Assembly (NCBI GenBank): GCA_001768565.1
Contig: MEOE01000019.1
Coordinates: forward strand, 37,094-101,093
Length of the DNA: 64,000 bases
Reading direction: 5' to 3'
Source: Bacteroidetes bacterium GWF2_33_16
Lineage (GTDB): Bacteria > Bacteroidota > Bacteroidia > Bacteroidales > UBA12077
A model generated the notes under the pieces. That model was not told the DNA's origin. It saw only the letters and a program-made list of their open reading frames with translations, and made no database searches. A program made the position numbers and the translations under genes. Below, piece after piece: positions 18,513-27,189 of this stretch (positions within the stretch are counted from its first letter, which is position 1; every line of letters begins with the position of its first letter).

Positions 18513-18572
18513 TAGCTTTTAAAAACAGATAAACCTTCAGGGTTTTTAAAATATACTTTATTTATAAATTTT

Positions 18573-19910
18573 ATGATGCAGTGGGATAAACTACTTTCAG
18601 CCAAACGACTTGGTCAGGAGAACAAAGAAATATCTAATGTAGACGAAATCCGGTCGCAGTTTCAGCGCGATTATGACCGGATAATTTTTTCATCCCCTTT
18701 CCGCCGTTTGCAAAATAAAACACAGGTTTTTCCATTGCCGGGGAGTGTTTTTGTTCATAACCGATTAACCCATAGTTTAGAAGTTGCAAGTGTTGGTCGG
18801 TCGTTAGCAAATTTGGTTGCTTTGGAATTAAAAAACAAAAGTGATATCAAGCATAAAAGTATTTTGGATGAACTTGGATCAATTGTATCGGCAGCTTGTT
18901 TAGCGCATGATCTGGGTAATCCTCCCTTTGGTCATGCAGGCGAAGATGCAATCTCAAGATTCTTTTCTCAGGGCAAAGGTCTAGCCATAAAAGAGCAAGT
19001 TTCTGCTAATGAATGGTTAGACTTAACGAGTTTTGAAGGAAATGCAAACGCACTACGATTACTTACACACCAATTTAATGGAAGAAGAAAAGGAGGATTT
19101 GCACTTACCTATTCTACTTTGGCTGCATTAATCAAATATCCGCATGGTTCTGATGCTTTAAGTTCTGGCAAGAAAAAATATGGTTATTTTCAGTCAGAAA
19201 AGGAGACATTTATAGCTATTGCAAACGAGCTAGGATTGAAAAAGAAAAGCGAAAATCCGATTTGTTTTGCGCGTCATCCATTGGTTTTTCTTGTTGAGGC
19301 TGCCGACGATATTTGTTACGAAATTATGGATATCGAAGATGCACATAAATTAAAAATTCTGAGTACACAAAAAACCTTTGATCTTTTGCTCGGATTCTTT
19401 GATACGACAGAGGATAGCAGTTTTTATGAGCAGAAAGAAATTGTATTTAAAGAAGTTACAGATATAAATGAGCAAGTTTCTTACCTTAGAGCTTCTGTAA
19501 TAAGCAAGCTAATTAAAGAAACAGCAGATGTTTTTATTGCTTACCATGATCAAATTCTTGAAGGTGAGTACAATTCAAATCTTATAAAGGATTTGCAGGG
19601 AAACAGCAAAATTGCTTTTGAGAAATGTAAGAATCTGGCAATTAAGGAAATATACAACCATCCATCGGTAGTAAAAATTGAATTAAGTGGATTTAATGTA
19701 TTGGGTACGCTTTTAGATGAATTTATTACTGCGCTTATTAGGCCCGATAGCGAATATTCAAAAAAAATACTATCAATTATTCCTTCGCAATTTAATATCG
19801 AAGACCAGTGTATTTATAAAAAAACAATGGCCGTCGTAGATTTTGTTTCAGGAATGACAGATTTGTATGCCGTTGATTTATATAAAGATATAAAAGGGAT
19901 TAATCTATAA
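18573..19910 (+). CDS. dgt: Deoxyguanosinetriphosphate triphosphohydrolase (dGTPase, HD domain)
   Basis: A 445-residue HD-superfamily enzyme that removes tripolyphosphate from dGTP (or dNTPs) in the cytosol. The N-terminal SSPFRRLQNKTQVFPLPG block and the metal-binding His...His-Asp...Asp set (HNRLTHSLEVA, CLAHDLGNPPFGH, VEAADDICYEIMD) are all present. Two adjacent ATG codons open the frame (18573 and 18576), and the second, giving MQWDKLL, is equally likely. It is 60 bases after the ferritin-VIT gene. A weak hairpin in that gap (about 18531-18545) is too poor to call a terminator. Length and motifs match the standard bacterial dGTPase family. Confidence 0.92.
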   Translation: MMQWDKLLSAKRLGQENKEISNVDEIRSQFQRDYDRIIFSSPFRRLQNKTQVFPLPGSVFVHNRLTHSLEVASVGRSLANLVALELKNKSDIKHKSILDELGSIVSAACLAHDLGNPPFGHAGEDAISRFFSQGKGLAIKEQVSANEWLDLTSFEGNANALRLLTHQFNGRRKGGFALTYSTLAALIKYPHGSDALSSGKKKYGYFQSEKETFIAIANELGLKKKSENPICFARHPLVFLVEAADDICYEIMDIEDAHKLKILSTQKTFDLLLGFFDTTEDSSFYEQKEIVFKEVTDINEQVSYLRASVISKLIKETADVFIAYHDQILEGEYNSNLIKDLQGNSKIAFEKCKNLAIKEIYNHPSVVKIELSGFNVLGTLLDEFITALIRPDSEYSKKILSIIPSQFNIEDQCIYKKTMAVVDFVSGMTDLYAVDLYKDIKGINL

Positions 19911-19988
19911 ATTCAATTGGAAACAGAATTAAGCCATTCGTTTTTAAGCACTTAATTCATTATTAATCTCCTTATACCAAAAAATAGC

Positions 19989-20567
19989 TTAGTTATTTTG
20001 AGTTAGATAATGCCTCCCCCATTTTTTTCTACTATCGAAATAAAGGAGGATGCTTAAAATAAGTAATAATGCACTCATAAACAATGGAATAAGATGCATT
20101 TTCTGGGCAGATAGGATCAATCCTAGCACTAATGCTCCTACAGAAATCAATCCAGCAAAAATTGCATAAAGTTTCGTTTTATAAAACCAAGCATAAGGGA
20201 AAAAATGCGCTCCGGTAATTATAACATAAACCATTACAAAGTATTCTGGCATTTTTATAAGGGCAAAAATTAAAAATGGGAAATAAAATAATTGAGCAAA
20301 ATTTAACCAAAGCCCGAATGGCTGCAATGGATTCTCTTTATTTGTCCATGTTGTTTTAAGTAATTTTGATAGTAAAAGCGCCAATGGAAGCATAACTCCT
20401 CCAACCATAAAAGTTAATATTGACTTGTCGTATGCTTTTATATTTAGCATCCATATTAATGAAATTACCAACCAAACAATGCTTGCAGAAAAAGTAAAGT
20501 CGATTCCATTTTTTGACTTGATGGATAATTCTGTTCGTAATGAGTCGAATTTTTCTTTTGTAATCAT
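19989..20567 (-). CDS. DUF7010-like small integral membrane protein
   Basis: A 192-residue protein with about six predicted membrane helices after a short cytoplasmic N-terminus (ITKEKFDSLRTELSIKS). The layout, a helix pair, a WxNxAQLFYFPFL segment and an ITGAHFFPYAWFY segment, resembles proteins grouped as DUF7010, of unknown function. It lies 51 bases after the LytTR regulator gene on the same strand, so it may be the third gene of that operon. No transport or catalytic motif is visible. The family name is from memory and is less certain than the topology. Confidence 0.65.
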   Translation of the reverse strand: MITKEKFDSLRTELSIKSKNGIDFTFSASIVWLVISLIWMLNIKAYDKSILTFMVGGVMLPLALLLSKLLKTTWTNKENPLQPFGLWLNFAQLFYFPFLIFALIKMPEYFVMVYVIITGAHFFPYAWFYKTKLYAIFAGLISVGALVLGLILSAQKMHLIPLFMSALLLILSILLYFDSRKKWGRHYLTQNN

Positions 20568-20618
20568 AAATTTTTTTTAATTAAGCTGGTAAAAATATTC
20601 TTTAAAATTAGAAAACCA

Positions 20619-21383
20619 TTACGAATTCAACCATTTTTTAAAATCAGACGACCTGTCGATACTAACAATTGTATCTAGATCCGATTCGACTTTAGGATTA
20701 AGATCTAATCTCACACGTCCTCGGGAGTATGCAAACATATTCGAAATAGAAGTAATATTTACTATGTACTTTCTGTTAATACGAAAGAAATTTGTTGGAT
20801 CGAGAATCTCTACTAATTTATCAAGTGTAAATTCAACAGGATAAGATCCTCCCTGGAAAGTTTTAAAGTAGATATCTTTTTCCAGCACATAAAAATAGGC
20901 TATTTCTGATATATCAACGAGTTTTATTTTATTTCCAACGGGTACAGTAAAGCGCTCACGGAATTTTTTTTCTTTGTTTAACATCAGACTATAAAGTGAT
21001 CTCAAATCAACAGACTCCGAATGCAAACCACTAAATTCTTCATATTTTTTTAATGCTGCTGCAAGCTCTTCATGAACAATAGGCTTTAGCAGATAATCAA
21101 TACTTTTAAGTTTGAAAGCTTTAATGGCATATTCATCAAAAGCGGTTGTAAAAATTACAGGACTGGAAATATTTACCTGTTCAAAAATAGCAAAGCTTAA
21201 ATCATCTTCAAGATGAATATCAAGAAAAATTAAATCGGGTTCGGGATTTGACTTAAACCATTTTACTGATTCTGACACGGATTCCAACTCAGCAAGGATT
21301 TTAATTTCCGGATTATACTCCAGAATCATTTTTTTTAATCGTAAAGCAGCAAATGCTTCGTCTTCTATAATTACAACTTTCAT
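20619..21383 (-). CDS. LytTR-family response regulator
   Basis: A 254-residue regulator. The receiver domain (1-120) has the acidic pair EDE at 7-9, phospho-acceptor Asp55 in IFLDIHLED and a conserved Lys in DYLLKPI. The LytTR DNA-binding domain (about 150-250) has the FFRINRKYIVNI signature. LytTR proteins bind pairs of direct repeats about 21 bp apart. Matching repeats are seen upstream of its own operon (23584-23633) and of the barrel gene (28840-28888), so it probably regulates both. Its start is 26 bases after the stop of the LytS-type kinase, its likely partner. Confidence 0.92.
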   Translation of the reverse strand: MKVVIIEDEAFAALRLKKMILEYNPEIKILAELESVSESVKWFKSNPEPDLIFLDIHLEDDLSFAIFEQVNISSPVIFTTAFDEYAIKAFKLKSIDYLLKPIVHEELAAALKKYEEFSGLHSESVDLRSLYSLMLNKEKKFRERFTVPVGNKIKLVDISEIAYFYVLEKDIYFKTFQGGSYPVEFTLDKLVEILDPTNFFRINRKYIVNITSISNMFAYSRGRVRLDLNPKVESDLDTIVSIDRSSDFKKWLNS

Positions 21384-21409
21384 ATTTGTATATTTCTATT
21401 TTCAATTTT

Positions 21410-23515
21410 TTATTTCAGCAAGGGGAGCTTGGCAATAAAATGCTCTTTTGTTTTGCTGAACTCTGGTTTTTTATCTGAAACGAGTGCATATCTCCGACTT
21501 ATATTTTCGAGACCCACGCCAGTAGAAACAAATTTTGTTTCACGAATATTCAGATTATTAATTATGTTTAGTTTTTGCTCATCATCAACAAATATTTCAA
21601 TTTTTAAGGGATCGAGCTTCGAAAATGTATTATGCTTTATTGCATTTTCAATAAGCAATTGAATTGCGATTGGCAGTATTTGGTAATCGTAATAAGATTT
21701 ATCTATTCGTATATCGATGCTTATTTTATTCATAAAACGTATCTCGAGCAAGAAGAGGTAGGCATTTAAAAACTCCAATTCTGTGCTTAATGAAACAACG
21801 TCTTTTTCTTTATTCTCGAGCACATAACGATAAACTTTAGACAGCCTTTCGGTAAAAGATTCTGCCAGATCGGGATCAATTTTTATAAGAGATGTAAGTA
21901 CATTTAGGCTATTGAACAAAAAGTGGGGGTTAACCTGTTGCTTTAGTACTTCAAACTGCGATTGCAGATTTTCTTTCTGGACTTTCAATAGCTGGGTATT
22001 TGCTTTGGTTAACTGTTTTGTTCTTTCTGCAACGCTTTGCTCAAGCGTGTCGTTAATTCGTTCCAATTCTTCTTTTGCATTTAATAATTTTAGTTCCTGT
22101 TTTTTTCTCTCAGAGATGTCTACAATAATTCCTCTTCTGCCTACAATCTCTCCATTTCGGATTATTGGATTGCCAAATACCATAACTGGGCAATGGGATC
22201 CATCTTTCCTTATTGCAGTAAATTCGCCTGGCTCTGTTTTAATTCCCAGACTTGATTTTTTAAAATTTTCAATAATTCTGGGTATGTCTTCTTTAATAAA
22301 ACAATCGAGAGCTGAAATTTTTTCATCAGGATTACTGGGCAATGGTCCAAAAAACTCGTCTCCAGCCTTGTTGCTTAAAATAATTTTTCCATCCAGATTC
22401 AATTCAAAAATGGGTTGAGGAAGCAAGTCCATTAGATCTTTGTATTTTTTTTCGCTTTCATTAGCAGCTAATTCCGCAGCTTTTCTTCGAGTAACATCCA
22501 CAATAATTCCATCCAGAAACTCGACATTTCCATCGCTGTTGTATATTCCCTTGCCATTTTCGCTAACCCATACAATGGCTCCATCTTTATGCAAAATTCT
22601 GTACTCAAACTCGTAATGTCTTTTCTCGCCAGTTGCTTCGAGTATATTATTTTTGCATAGTTCTTGATCTTCGGGGTGAATAATTGAAGCAAATGTACGG
22701 TTGGCATTTTCGATTAATTCTGATGCATGATAACCTGAAATATCAAAGATTTTCTCGCTGATATATTTCATTGTATAATGCTCATCGAAATAACAACGAT
22801 AGGCTGCACCTGCAAGGTTTGTTAATATGCTGTTCAGCTGCTCCCGACTTTCGTTTAGCTCCTGGGTAATTATTTCCCGATTTTTTATTTCCTCTTCCAA
22901 ATGTTTATTAAGCCTTTTCTCCTGTTCTATAAGCTGTTCTGCATACCTATTCTTCTCTTCTTCAATCCTAATTTGTGCCTCATACATTGCGCGGTTTGCA
23001 GCTTCCATGATGAGTTCCTTCTGCAACTTTTCTGTTTTAATTTTTTCCTTCATGCTCTCATCAAGATAGATCCATGCTTCGAGGATCGACATAAAAAAAG
23101 CGTTTACAACAGAGTAAATCAGTATGTTATTAAAGAGAACGTTTTGCAAGGGTTGCCTGTAATTCCTTACCCAATGAGCAAAAAGAGTTAAGAGTGCAGA
23201 AATTACAATTGCAATTATAAGCATAAGAATAAGTTGAAGAACAACTCTTTTTATAACTCCTTTATTCCAGGGGAATGATTTATTTAGGTATTGAATCACA
23301 TAAAGATCGGTGTATGCAATAATAAAACCTGCAACCATACTGTAAATTATTCCTCTTATTACTCTAAGAACAAACTCTGTTATTCCGCTTAGTTCATGGT
23401 ATCCGCTAAAATGATTATATGTAATTACAACTAGCTGCAGAAAAATAGCCATTCCAAGTACAAGCTTAAACAGCTTGTTGAAAGGAAAGTGTTTGTGTAT
23501 TTGACGGAATATCAT
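21410..23515 (-). CDS. LytS-type sensor histidine kinase with two PAS domains
   Basis: A 701-residue kinase of the His_kinase (PF06580) class. Four membrane helices lie in the first 150 residues, followed by a coiled coil (about 155-230) and two PAS domains (about 230-345 and 355-470), the first with a GIIVDVTRRK end. A second coiled coil leads into the kinase core with His531 in NPHFLFNS and a short HATPase with an N-box LLIENAIKHN and GVGLENISRR. Such kinases pair with LytTR regulators, and the regulator gene follows after 26 bases. A -7-like element and direct repeats upstream (23542-23633) match those of the barrel gene at 28166-28753. Confidence 0.92.
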   Translation of the reverse strand: MIFRQIHKHFPFNKLFKLVLGMAIFLQLVVITYNHFSGYHELSGITEFVLRVIRGIIYSMVAGFIIAYTDLYVIQYLNKSFPWNKGVIKRVVLQLILMLIIAIVISALLTLFAHWVRNYRQPLQNVLFNNILIYSVVNAFFMSILEAWIYLDESMKEKIKTEKLQKELIMEAANRAMYEAQIRIEEEKNRYAEQLIEQEKRLNKHLEEEIKNREIITQELNESREQLNSILTNLAGAAYRCYFDEHYTMKYISEKIFDISGYHASELIENANRTFASIIHPEDQELCKNNILEATGEKRHYEFEYRILHKDGAIVWVSENGKGIYNSDGNVEFLDGIIVDVTRRKAAELAANESEKKYKDLMDLLPQPIFELNLDGKIILSNKAGDEFFGPLPSNPDEKISALDCFIKEDIPRIIENFKKSSLGIKTEPGEFTAIRKDGSHCPVMVFGNPIIRNGEIVGRRGIIVDISERKKQELKLLNAKEELERINDTLEQSVAERTKQLTKANTQLLKVQKENLQSQFEVLKQQVNPHFLFNSLNVLTSLIKIDPDLAESFTERLSKVYRYVLENKEKDVVSLSTELEFLNAYLFLLEIRFMNKISIDIRIDKSYYDYQILPIAIQLLIENAIKHNTFSKLDPLKIEIFVDDEQKLNIINNLNIRETKFVSTGVGLENISRRYALVSDKKPEFSKTKEHFIAKLPLLK

Positions 23516-23541
23516 ACTAGGTATATTCGTTTAAATTGCAA

Positions 23542-23549
23542 TAAAAGTA
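23542..23549 (-). promoter_or_regulatory. -7-like element of the LytS/LytTR operon
   Basis: On the reverse strand TACTTTTA differs from TAnnTTTG at one position. It lies 26 bases before the start at 23515. Its upstream end is exactly 35 bp from the first direct repeat at 23584, the same distance as at the barrel gene promoter. Confidence 0.5.
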
Positions 23550-23583
23550 CTCAAGCCAATTCATAAATAAAAGAATATTGCGT

Positions 23584-23633
23584 TGAAGGTGAAAAAATGG
23601 GTGCTGAAAGTGTTAAATACTGGTTTATATGTG
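23584..23633. promoter_or_regulatory. Direct-repeat operator, probable LytTR site A
   Basis: TGAAGGTG at 23584, TGAAAGTG at 23605 and a degenerate TATATGTG at 23626 recur with a 21-bp period, two helical turns. LytTR regulators bind repeats of this kind. The array lies upstream of the -7 element of the operon that encodes the LytTR protein, pointing to autoregulation. Confidence 0.6.
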
Positions 23634-23686
23634 TATTTCATTATAGTCTTAGTATTAGTTTTTATGTTGGTAAAAGAATGGTAAAC

Positions 23687-24103
23687 CTAGATTTTATAAA
23701 GATTTACTACGACTTCGCTTTTATTTTTATTTATTAATATCTTGTGTCGTTTAAAATTACCTGGTACCCTTTTACCATCGTAGTTGGTAAATCCAAATTT
23801 TTCTTTTGGAATTCCTACTAGATTTGTGTCAAGAATTCCATTGTTATTACTATCCTGATAGATGGAAAAAAGATATTCTCCCTCGGGCAATTTCAACAAA
23901 GTATTAATGCTTGTTGCATTTGGATCGAGAGTGAACGACTTAAAAACAGCCCTGTTATTATATGATTGTTCGGAATTAAATACCGAGACATAGACTTTCC
24001 CTCCATTTTTCTCAACACCGGCTATTTCAAGCTTAAAATTTACTTGTGCCATGGAGCCGATTGAAAGGAGTAACATCAATATACTTGTAAAAATTATTTT
24101 CAT
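23687..24103 (-). CDS. DUF2141 domain-containing secreted protein
   Basis: A 138-residue protein with a signal peptide (about 1-19, ending SMAQ) and a DUF2141 domain. The domain is a beta-sandwich with GGKVYVSVFNS near the start, a LPEGEYLFSIYQDSNNNGILD segment and a GIPKEKFGFTN block. Family members are periplasmic or secreted proteins of unknown function, common in Bacteroidota. The start lies 3 bases after the stop of the flavodoxin-ferredoxin gene, so translation is likely coupled. It is the last gene of a six-gene leftward operon beginning at 28065. Confidence 0.85.
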   Translation of the reverse strand: MKIIFTSILMLLLSIGSMAQVNFKLEIAGVEKNGGKVYVSVFNSEQSYNNRAVFKSFTLDPNATSINTLLKLPEGEYLFSIYQDSNNNGILDTNLVGIPKEKFGFTNYDGKRVPGNFKRHKILINKNKSEVVVNLYKI

Positions 24104-24106
24104 AGC

Positions 24107-24913
24107 TTACGATTGTTTAAGTGAGTACTTTTTTCCATGTCTTCTGGCAACGTTTATTGCGTTCTTCCAATTGTAATGCAAATGAATAGCTCTTTCTCTG
24201 CAATTGGCTATACATAGTTTGCACAAAGTGCAATCGAGCTCTCTGTTCGTTAAAGCTTTATTATTATTAATTTCGATTAATCTAAGTGGGCATACGGCAG
24301 CACATTTGCCACAGCCAATACATAAACTGTGATTTATGGTAACAATATCACCTTTTAATAAAATATATGAACCATTTAATTTAACAGTGTAAGTATTTAC
24401 GCATCCGTCTTTAACTGGCAATTTTGGCTTGACCAGATCATAAAAATCGGAAACACAATATTCGGGTAAGGTTTTCTTTATAAAACGTTGCGCTTTTTTT
24501 AAGTCTGTTTCATCAGGCTTGCCACAAGCGCCTCCACCAACAATTACAAAAGGACCTGTTTCGTCGTAGCCTCTGACCGAAAAATCGCAGATAAATGTTT
24601 TTCCTTTTTGCAAAAGCAATTTTTTTATTGGCTCATGGTACTTGCCAAGGAAAGGGTTTCCGCGACTTGAAAAAACAAATACCTCTTGGTTCGATGTATC
24701 CATCTTTTCTATCACTTCGAAGATTCCGTGATGATGACATCCGAAGTATATTCCAGAACCCAGTCCGATTACTTTGTAAATACTCAAATCTGTTTCAAGT
24801 GCTTTTGCAGATGAAATAATTTCACATCCAAGTGTTTGTGCCATGGCTTTTGCCAATTTGTAAGTGTTTCCGTTATAAATAGACTCACAAATAATTATGC
24901 AATCTTTATTCAT
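24107..24913 (-). CDS. EFR1-type flavodoxin-ferredoxin fusion
   Basis: A 268-residue cytosolic electron-transfer protein. The first 165 residues are a flavodoxin-like domain with an FMN phosphate loop (CESIYNGNTYKLA). Two 4Fe-4S motifs follow near the C-terminus: CIGCGKCAAVCP and CTLCKLCIANC. The layout matches the EFR1 family ('ferrodoxin', flavodoxin plus two ferredoxin clusters) found in anaerobes. The reaction is unknown; transfer between low-potential ferredoxin pools and an FMN-dependent partner is likely. It sits in an operon with proteins of no evident redox role, 43 bases after the broken hydrolase and 3 bases before the DUF2141 gene. Confidence 0.85.
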   Translation of the reverse strand: MNKDCIIICESIYNGNTYKLAKAMAQTLGCEIISSAKALETDLSIYKVIGLGSGIYFGCHHHGIFEVIEKMDTSNQEVFVFSSRGNPFLGKYHEPIKKLLLQKGKTFICDFSVRGYDETGPFVIVGGGACGKPDETDLKKAQRFIKKTLPEYCVSDFYDLVKPKLPVKDGCVNTYTVKLNGSYILLKGDIVTINHSLCIGCGKCAAVCPLRLIEINNNKALTNRELDCTLCKLCIANCRERAIHLHYNWKNAINVARRHGKKYSLKQS

Positions 24914-24956
24914 ATTTTTATTCTTTTTGTTTATACCAGTTGTGTACTATTATGTA

Positions 24957-26068
24957 TTATTTTTCATCAGTAAGATTATTTTCTCCCATCAAAACATCCT
25001 TAACTAAAATCTCCCTGAATCTATCGGGTTCTTCAAACATCGGACTATGAGCCGATTTTTCAAATGTGTAAAACCCTTTCAGAGGAGCCTTTAACTTCTC
25101 GAAATAATCATTAGCCAAAATGTAAGAAACCGTATAATCGTAAATACCATGTAAAAAATAGACCGGAATTTTTAGTTCAGGAACTTGTTTAGCTAAATCA
25201 GTAGCTAGGATCGTATTCCATAGAGGGTGAACACCTGTCTGGGCTTTACCTCGCCACAGATTTATCTTCTCAGAAAATGTGTAGTCTTTGCATGTAAGCG
25301 ATGGTAAAAAAACGCCAATTATAATTGAATGCATGTCACGTGTTGTTCCAACACCAATGCTATGCATGGCTTTATCGCGTAGCTTTAGGTATCCGTAAGG
25401 AATTATGTCTGTTATAGGTGAGGCTTCTAGTTTTCTTACCATTTTACTGTTCCCTGAATCCCTATATTCTTTCAACATAAAATCATAAGCCAATCTTTCT
25501 GATTTTAAGTGGTTCGACATCTGAGCAATCCCAATGTAAGCGTGATATAATTCAGGGGCCTTTTTTGCCGTATGAATGGCAATAAAGGTTCCTCCTGACC
25601 GTCCCATGAGGTAAATCTTGTTTTGCCCAAAGCGCTTACATGGTAGTTCGTCACCTCCTTTGTATCCGATATCATTTGTTCCAGTGTCGTCGAATCCTTA
25701 GGTCTGTTTGAGTTGTATGAAAGACCAGCCCATCGTTGATCCCACCAAACTACAGTAAAGTAGTTTTCAAGTACTGTTGGGTATTTCTTTGTCAGGAAAT
25801 AATCTGGGATTCCACCATGAAGGTAAAGCAAAACGGGATTAGTAGAATCTTTGCTCTGAATAAACATCCCTTGTTTAACTCCGCCTATTTGGACAAATAT
25901 TTTCTCGGAGATGCTTCCTTTCAGGATATTTCCATTCTTATCCGTAAAAGCACTGGGCTTTCCTGGGCTAACTATTACCAGATAAACTAGCAATGAAATA
26001 AATAGACCCACAATTGTTAGCAGCGTATAAAACATAATTTTTACCATTAATTGATTATTTGTTTTCAT
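24957..26068 (-). pseudogene. Alpha/beta hydrolase (proline-iminopeptidase-like), frameshifted
   Basis: Two frames together make one alpha/beta hydrolase of about 370 residues. The N-terminal part starts at ATG 26068 (an in-frame ATG at 26089 overlaps the gene before it) and has a membrane helix and the oxyanion segment LLYLHGGIPD. The C-terminal part has the nucleophile elbow GRSGG, a late HGIYDYTV acid region and a catalytic-His-like SAHSP. Reading switches by -1 at 25641-25642. The hydrolase sequence TNY(x)xKRFGQNKIYLMG is restored if one base is added there. A one-base deletion or a sequencing error explains it. A Shine-Dalgarno-like AAGGAGG upstream is part of the Lys-Glu-Val codons, and no slippery heptamer is seen. 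Confidence 0.8.
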
Positions 26069-26079
26069 AATAAATTGAT

Positions 26080-26733
26080 TTAATTGCAACTACAAGAACC
26101 TAATAGAAAGGCAATGTAAAATGACGGTCCACTAATTTTTTGATTACTGATATATGAAAAGTTTGCCCCGGTTACAAAACGATAGGTAATGCCAATATCA
26201 AGGTGTACTAATTTCCCTAACGAGATTTGAGAATAAAGAGATGGTTCAAATACGGGAAATATGTTAAAATCTCCATCAGTTGATTTTGGAACGGTTTCTT
26301 TAAAACCTACGCCACACGCGACTAACAAATTAGAACCAAAGCTGAATTTCTCTCCCGCATAAAAAATGTATCCAAACTCAAGACCACCATATCCAAACTT
26401 AAAAAATTCAAACGTATCTGTATTGCTGCTTTCAATTTCAACTCCATTGGGCATTCCCCACCCGGCACCACCAAATGTATAGCAGTTATTGAATGTTGCA
26501 GAACCTCTGCCTCCAGTCATAATTGTTGATTTTCCATTAACATTCGAAATTAAAACTCCTGTTCCGCCAAAAGCCAAAGAAGTCATTTTTATTCTTGATC
26601 TTTTTGTAGAATCCTGGACGCTAATTTCCTGTGCATTTAGTTTATAAAAATTTAAAACCAAAGCTATTATTAAGAGCAGAATTGTTTTCGGATTTATGTA
26701 AAGAGGTTTGTTTATTAGGCTCATGAATTTCAT
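26080..26733 (-). CDS. Predicted outer-membrane beta-barrel protein, unknown family
   Basis: A 217-residue protein with a signal peptide (about 15-35, ending LNAQ) and alternating strands rich in Gly and aromatic residues (FGGTGVLIS, FGGAGWGMP, FGYGGLEFGYIF), ending in a short LLGSCSCN tail. This suggests a small outer-membrane barrel or surface beta protein. I do not recognise a named family. Two ATGs open the frame (26733 and 26724). Its stop region overlaps or abuts the hydrolase start, and it lies 13 bases after the small membrane protein gene, inside the six-gene operon. Confidence 0.65.
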   Translation of the reverse strand: MKFMSLINKPLYINPKTILLLIIALVLNFYKLNAQEISVQDSTKRSRIKMTSLAFGGTGVLISNVNGKSTIMTGGRGSATFNNCYTFGGAGWGMPNGVEIESSNTDTFEFFKFGYGGLEFGYIFYAGEKFSFGSNLLVACGVGFKETVPKSTDGDFNIFPVFEPSLYSQISLGKLVHLDIGITYRFVTGANFSYISNQKISGPSFYIAFLLGSCSCN

Positions 26734-26746
26734 TCGTAATTTTATT

Positions 26747-27178
26747 TTAGTTTAAAAGTGGTTTGGCTTTCGGAAGAAACAAATCTCTGGTTTTTAATCC
26801 TCCAAATATTGCAAACACAACATATAACACTGTAAAAGCACCATCAATTATACCGGTAAACCAGAATGTTGAAGGAAAATCTTTTACAAATCCCATATAT
26901 ACAAAAAGCAAAACAACGTAGAATAATCGTCCAATAATTAAACAGCCAACATTAAAGGCATATCGTTTAATATTAAATGCCGACAGAAACTGTAAATAAG
27001 CAAAGCAGATAAAGAATGAGCCCAAAAAGATCGAGTAGAAAGGATCTATTGGAGGATTATCAATTTTTCGACCTGTACCAATAATAAAAAGATACATGAT
27101 ACCAGCAACCAAATCCCAAATTCCACTTAAAAAGAAAGTTGCTGCTAATGGCGTTAAAGATTTTTTATTTCTTATCAT
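26747..27178 (-). CDS. Small four-helix membrane protein, unknown function
   Basis: A 143-residue integral membrane protein with four predicted helices at about 12-32, 47-66, 76-97 and 107-126, and a basic N-terminus (MIRNKKS). I cannot assign a family or a function. It begins 11 bases after the LRR gene stop and ends 13 bases before the barrel gene start, so it is clearly part of the same leftward operon. Confidence 0.65.
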   Translation of the reverse strand: MIRNKKSLTPLAATFFLSGIWDLVAGIMYLFIIGTGRKIDNPPIDPFYSIFLGSFFICFAYLQFLSAFNIKRYAFNVGCLIIGRLFYVVLLFVYMGFVKDFPSTFWFTGIIDGAFTVLYVVFAIFGGLKTRDLFLPKAKPLLN

Positions 27179-27189
27179 AGAATGCGATT

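Noticed and set aside
18520..18550. Hairpin between the ferritin-VIT gene and the dGTPase gene
   Set aside because: The stem is only about five base pairs, and the T-run is short, so a terminator is not supported.
21912..22418. A 168-codon open frame on the plus strand
   Set aside because: It lies antisense to the LytS-type kinase, has a Ser/Phe-rich composition typical of shadow frames and matches no family.
25640..25665. Programmed -1 frameshift in the alpha/beta hydrolase
   Set aside because: No slippery heptamer is present, and the AAGGAGG upstream simply encodes Lys-Glu-Val; a one-base deletion is simpler.
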